Part shown: one piece after another, positions 59,901 through 64,000 of the stretch
Position numbering within the stretch: the stretch's first letter is position 1
Layout: every line of letters starts with the position of its first letter
Source: Elmis aenea
Lineage: Eukaryota; Arthropoda; Insecta; Coleoptera; Elmidae
Assembly: GCA_947652605.1 (NCBI GenBank)
Contig: CANTFG010000256.1
Coordinates: 186,001-250,000 of the forward strand
DNA: 64,000 nucleotides
Direction: 5' to 3'
The notes under the pieces: generated by a model
Databases searched by the model: none
What the model was told of the DNA's origin: nothing
Seen by the model: only the letters and a program-made list of their open reading frames with translations
Program-made: the position numbers and the translations under genes

Positions 59901-62289
59901 GCGACTAATTTGAAACAATTTTAATTATTGATTTGTATATCACAGAAACAGTTTATCCATCGCCTCTTTACATGAATACAATTGTTTTGCATATGTCTTT
60001 CAATGAGCTTGTTTTAATTTTTAATAATTTCCTAAAAATACCGTGCTTTAGTTAATACATATGTTCCTTGAGCGACTATTTCAAAACAATTTTAATTATT
60101 GATTTGTATATCACAGGAACAGTTTATCCATCGCCTCTTTACATGAATACAATTGTTTTGCATATGTCTTTCAATGAGCTGGTTTTAATTTTTAATAATT
60201 TCCTAAAAATACCGTGCTTTAGTTAATACATATGTTCCTTGAGCGAATATTTCGAAACAATTTCAATTATTGATTTGTATATCACAGGAACAGTTTATCC
60301 ATCGCCTCTTTACATTACTACAATTGTTTTGCATATGTCTTTCAAAGAGCTGGTTTTAATTTTTAATAATTTCCTAAAAATACCGTGCTTTAGTTAATAC
60401 ATATGTTCTCTGAGCGAATATTTCGAAACAATTTCAATTATTGATTTGTATATCACAGGAACAGTTTATCCATCGCCTCTTTACATGAATACAATTGTTT
60501 TGCATATGTCTTTCAATGAGCTGGTTTTAATTTTTAATAATTTCCTAAAAATACCGTGCTTTAGTTAATACATATGTTTCTTGAGCGACTATTTCGAAAC
60601 AATTTTAATTATTGATTTGTATATCACAGAAACAGTTTATCCATCGCCTCTTTACATGAATACAATTGTTTTGCATATGTCTTTCAATGAGCTGGTTTTA
60701 ATTTTTAATAATTTCCCAAAAATACCGTGCTTTAGTTAATACATATTATGTTCCTTGAGCGACTATTTCTACACAATTTTAATTATTGATTTGTATATCA
60801 CAGGAACAGTTTATCCATCGCCTCTTTACATGAATACAATTGTTTTGCATATGTCTTTCAATGAGCTGGTTTTAATTTTTAATAATTTCCTAAAAATACC
60901 GTGCTTTAGTTAATACATATGTTCCTTGAGCGACTATTTCGAAACAATTTCAATTATTGATTTGTATATCACAGAAACAGTTTATCCATCGCCTCTTTAC
61001 ATGAATACAATTGTTTTGCATATGTCTTTCAATGAGCTGGTTTTAATTTTTAATAATTTCCTAAAAAGACCGTGCTTTAGTTAATACATATGTTCCTTGA
61101 GCGACTATTTCTAAACAATTTTAATTATTGATTTGTATATCACAGGAACAGTTTATCCATCGCCTCTTTACATGAATACAATTGTTTTGCATATGTCTTT
61201 CAATGGGCTGGTTTTAATTTTTAATAATTTCCTAAAAATGCCGTGCTTTAGTTAATACATGTGTTCCTTGAGCGACTATTTCGAAACAATTTTAATTATT
61301 GATTTATATATCACAGGAACAGTTTATCCATCGCCTCTTTACATGAATACAATTGTTTTGCATATGTCTTTCAATGAGCTGGTTTTAATTTTTAATAATT
61401 TCCTAAAAATACCGTGCTTTAGTTAATACATACATATGTTCCTTGAGCGACTATTTCGAAACAATTTTAATTATTGATTTGTATTTCACAGAAACAGTTT
61501 ATCCATCGCCACTTTACATGAATACAATTGTTTTGCATATGTCTTTTAATGAGCTGGTTTAAATTTTTAATAATTTCCTAAAAATACCGTGCTTTAGTTA
61601 ATACATATGTTCCTTGAGCGACTATTTCGAAACAATTTTAATTATTGATTTGTATATCACAGAAACAGTTTATCCATCGCCTCTTTACATGAATACAATT
61701 GTTTTGCATATGTCTTTCAATGAGCTGGTTTTAATTTTTAATAATTTCCTAAAAATACCGTGCTTTAGTTAATACATATGTTCCTTGAGCGACTATTTCT
61801 AAACAATTTTAATTATTGATTTGTATATCACAGGAAAAATTTATCCATCGCTTCTTTACATAAATACAATTGTTTTGCATATGTCTTTCAATGAGCTTGT
61901 TTTAATTTTTAATAATTTCCTAAAAATACCGTGCTTTAGTTAATACATATGTTCCTTGAGCGACTATTTCTAAACAATTTTAATTATTGATTTGTATATC
62001 ACAGGAAAAATTTATCCATCGCTTCTTTACATAAATACAATTGTTTTGCATATGTCTTTCAATAAGCTGGTTTTAATTTTTAATAATTTCCTAAAAATAC
62101 CGTGCTTTAGTTAATACATATGTTCCTTGAGCGACTATTTCTAAACAATTTTAATTATTGATTTGTATATCACAGGAAAAATTTATCCATCGCTTCTTTA
62201 CATAAATACAATTGTTTTGCATATGTCTTTCAATGAGCTGGTTTTAATTTTTAATAATTTCCTAAAAATACCGTGCTTTAGTTAATACA
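56971..62289 (+). repeat. 17-monomer (2,914-bp) tandem HOR
   Basis: The unit from 56971 is repeated from 59885. Markers all at a 2,914-bp offset are GACTAATTTGAAAC, GTTCTCTGAGCG, ACATATTATG, AAAGACCGTGC and AATACATACATATG. The offset is 17 times 171 plus 7, and the 7 extra bases are exactly the 4-bp and 3-bp insertions in two member monomers. The second copy departs from the first near 62290, one GGAAAAATTT monomer early. A related unit lies near 35.2-37.7 kb. Confidence 0.85.
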
Positions 62290-64000
62290 TATGTTCCTTG
62301 AGCGACTATTTCGAAACAATTTTAATTATTGATTTGTATATCACAGGAACAGTTTATCCATCGCCTCTTTACATGAATACAATTGTTTTGCATATGTCTT
62401 TCAATGAGCTGGTTTTAATTTTTAATAATTTCCTAAAAATACCGTGCTTTAGTTAATACATGTGTTCCTTGAGCGACTATTTCGAAACAATTTTAATTAT
62501 TGATTTGTATATCACAGAAACAGTTAATCCATCACCTCTTTACATGAATACAATTGTTTTGCATATGTCTTTCAAAGAGATGGTTTTAATTTTTAATAAT
62601 TTCCTAAAAATACCGTGCTTTAGTTAATACATATGTTCCTTGAGCGACTATTTCGAAACAATTTTAATTATTGATTTGTATATCACAGAAACAGTTTATC
62701 CATCGCCACTTTACATGAATACAATTGTTTTGCATATGTCTTTTAATGAGCTGGTTTAAATTTTTAATAATTTCCTAAAAATACCGAGCTTTAGTTAATA
62801 CATATGTTCCTTGAGCGACTATTTCGAAACAATTTTAATTATTGATTTGTATATCACAGGAACAGTTTATCCATCGCCTCTTTACATGAATACAATTGTT
62901 TTGCATATGTCTTTCAATGAGCTGGTTTTAATTTTTAATAATTTCCTAAAAATACCGTGCTTTAGTTAATACATATGTTCCTTGAGCGACTATTTCTAAA
63001 CAATTTTAATTATTGATTTGTATATCACAGGAACAATTTATCCATCGCTTCTTTACATAAATACAATTGTTTTGCATATGTCTTTCAATGAGCTGGTTTT
63101 AATTTTTAATAATTTCCTAAAAATACCGTGCTTTAGTTAATACATATGTTCCTTGAGCGACTATTTCGAAACAATTTTAATTATTGATTTGTATATCACA
63201 GGAACAGTTTATCCATCGCCTCTTTACATGAATACAATTGTTTTGCATATGTCTTTCAATGAGCTGGTTTTAATTTTTAATAATTTCCTAAAAATACCGT
63301 GCTTTAGTTAATACATATGTTCCTTGAGCGACTATTTCGAAAAAATTTCAATTATTGATTTGTATATCACAGGAACAGTTTATCCATCGCCTCTTTACAT
63401 GAATACAATTGTTTTGCATATGTCTTTCAATGAGCTGGTTTTAATTTTTAATAATTTCCTAAAAATACCGTGCTTTAGTTAATACATATGTTCCTTGAGC
63501 GACTATTTCTGAACAATTTTAATTATTGATTTGTATATCACAGGAACAGTTTATCCATCGCCTCTTTACATGAATACAATTGTTTTGCATATGTCTTTCA
63601 ATGAGCTGGTTTTAATTTTTAATAATTTCCTAAAAATACCGTGCTTTAGTTAATACATATGTTCCTGGAGCGACTATTTCTGAACAATTTTAATTATTGA
63701 TTTGTATATCACAGGAACAGTTTATCCATCACCTCTTTACATGAATACAATTGTTTTGCATATGTCTTTCAAAGAGATGGTTTTAATTTTTAATAATTTC
63801 CTAAAAATACCGTGCTTTAGTTAATACATATGTTCCTTGAGCGACTATTTCGAAACAATTTCAATTATTGATTTGTATATCACAGGAACAGTTTATCCAT
63901 CGCCTCTTTACATGAATACAATTGTTTTGCATATGTCTTTTAATGAGCTGGTTTTAATTTTTAATAATTTCCTAAAAATACCGTGCTTTAGTTAATACAT

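Larger units (their letters stand above)
22397..64000 (+). repeat. 171-bp satellite array, right segment (~243 monomers)
   Basis: The array continues at monomer position 89 and the first whole monomer starts at 22480. It runs unbroken past the window end. Unlike the left segment it contains recurrent small length variants: GCATGTC lacking AT (24499, 30829, 34759, 45015, 51609, 55369), ACTAATCG one base short (26982, 35868, 40488, 41341, 41852), ACATACAT plus 4 (36531, 58515, 61429), ACATATTATG plus 3 (47475, 57828, 60741), and a T insertion before TTTAATTTTT (24857, 26570, 40080). All recur with the same neighbours, so they mark shared descent. The largest break is at 49526. No gene, no other transposon and no inverted monomer is present. 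Confidence 0.97.

Noticed and set aside
1..64000. CRISPR array
   Set aside because: Regular repeats are present, but there are no unique spacers; the 171-bp units are tandem, and the embedded element is a eukaryotic retrotransposon.

Overview
The window is a block of eukaryotic satellite DNA with one LTR retrotransposon and a duplicated part of it. About 84% is a single AT-rich tandem repeat with a 171-bp monomer, always in the same orientation, roughly 312 monomers in three stretches (1-8809, 11917-14911, 22397-64000). There are no host genes, no RNA genes and no bacterial features. A Ty3/Gypsy element with a Gag CCHC knuckle, an RT YMDD box and a DD35E integrase, sitting inside a homogenised satellite array, points to animal heterochromatin (centromeric, pericentromeric or subtelomeric), most likely of an arthropod. 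The species cannot be named. The 171-bp length equals that of primate alpha satellite, but the sequence is unrelated as far as I can see.

Layout. (1) 1-8809: 51 monomers plus 88 bp, in perfect 171-bp phase. (2) 8810-11919: a 5'-truncated copy of the retroelement on the minus strand (3' LTR, 3' non-coding region, integrase and the end of RNase H). (3) 11917-14911: 17 monomers plus 88 bp. (4) 14912-22392: a full-length, apparently intact Ty3/Gypsy element on the minus strand, 7,481 bp, with two 635-bp LTRs that read as identical, a 4-bp target duplication (GTAT), a gag ORF and a pol frame in the -1 phase. (5) 22397-64000: about 243 more monomers with changing higher-order repeat (HOR) organisation.

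History read from the sequence. The element inserted once, between positions 88 and 89 of a monomer; removing it and one GTAT restores a perfect monomer. A later tandem duplication with an offset of exactly 6,102 bp copied satellite plus the 3' part of the element. Its junction, inside the RNase H coding region, has 7 bp of microhomology to the satellite. Identical LTRs and identical duplicated sequence make both events recent. The array also records a 781-bp duplication sealed by an inverted 8-bp insert near 49526, several HOR periods (7, 9, 10, 13, 17, 23 monomers) and a 5/4/3 copy-number ladder of one variant monomer.

How the element works. Transcription should start in the right-hand (5') LTR and run leftward. 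Gag is translated first. Pol, beginning with the protease, has no start codon of its own before the protease active site and is probably reached by -1 ribosomal frameshifting at CCCAAAC, followed after 6 nt by a perfect 8-bp stem. There is no env ORF and no visible chromodomain. The LTR is unusually rich in perfect inverted repeats.
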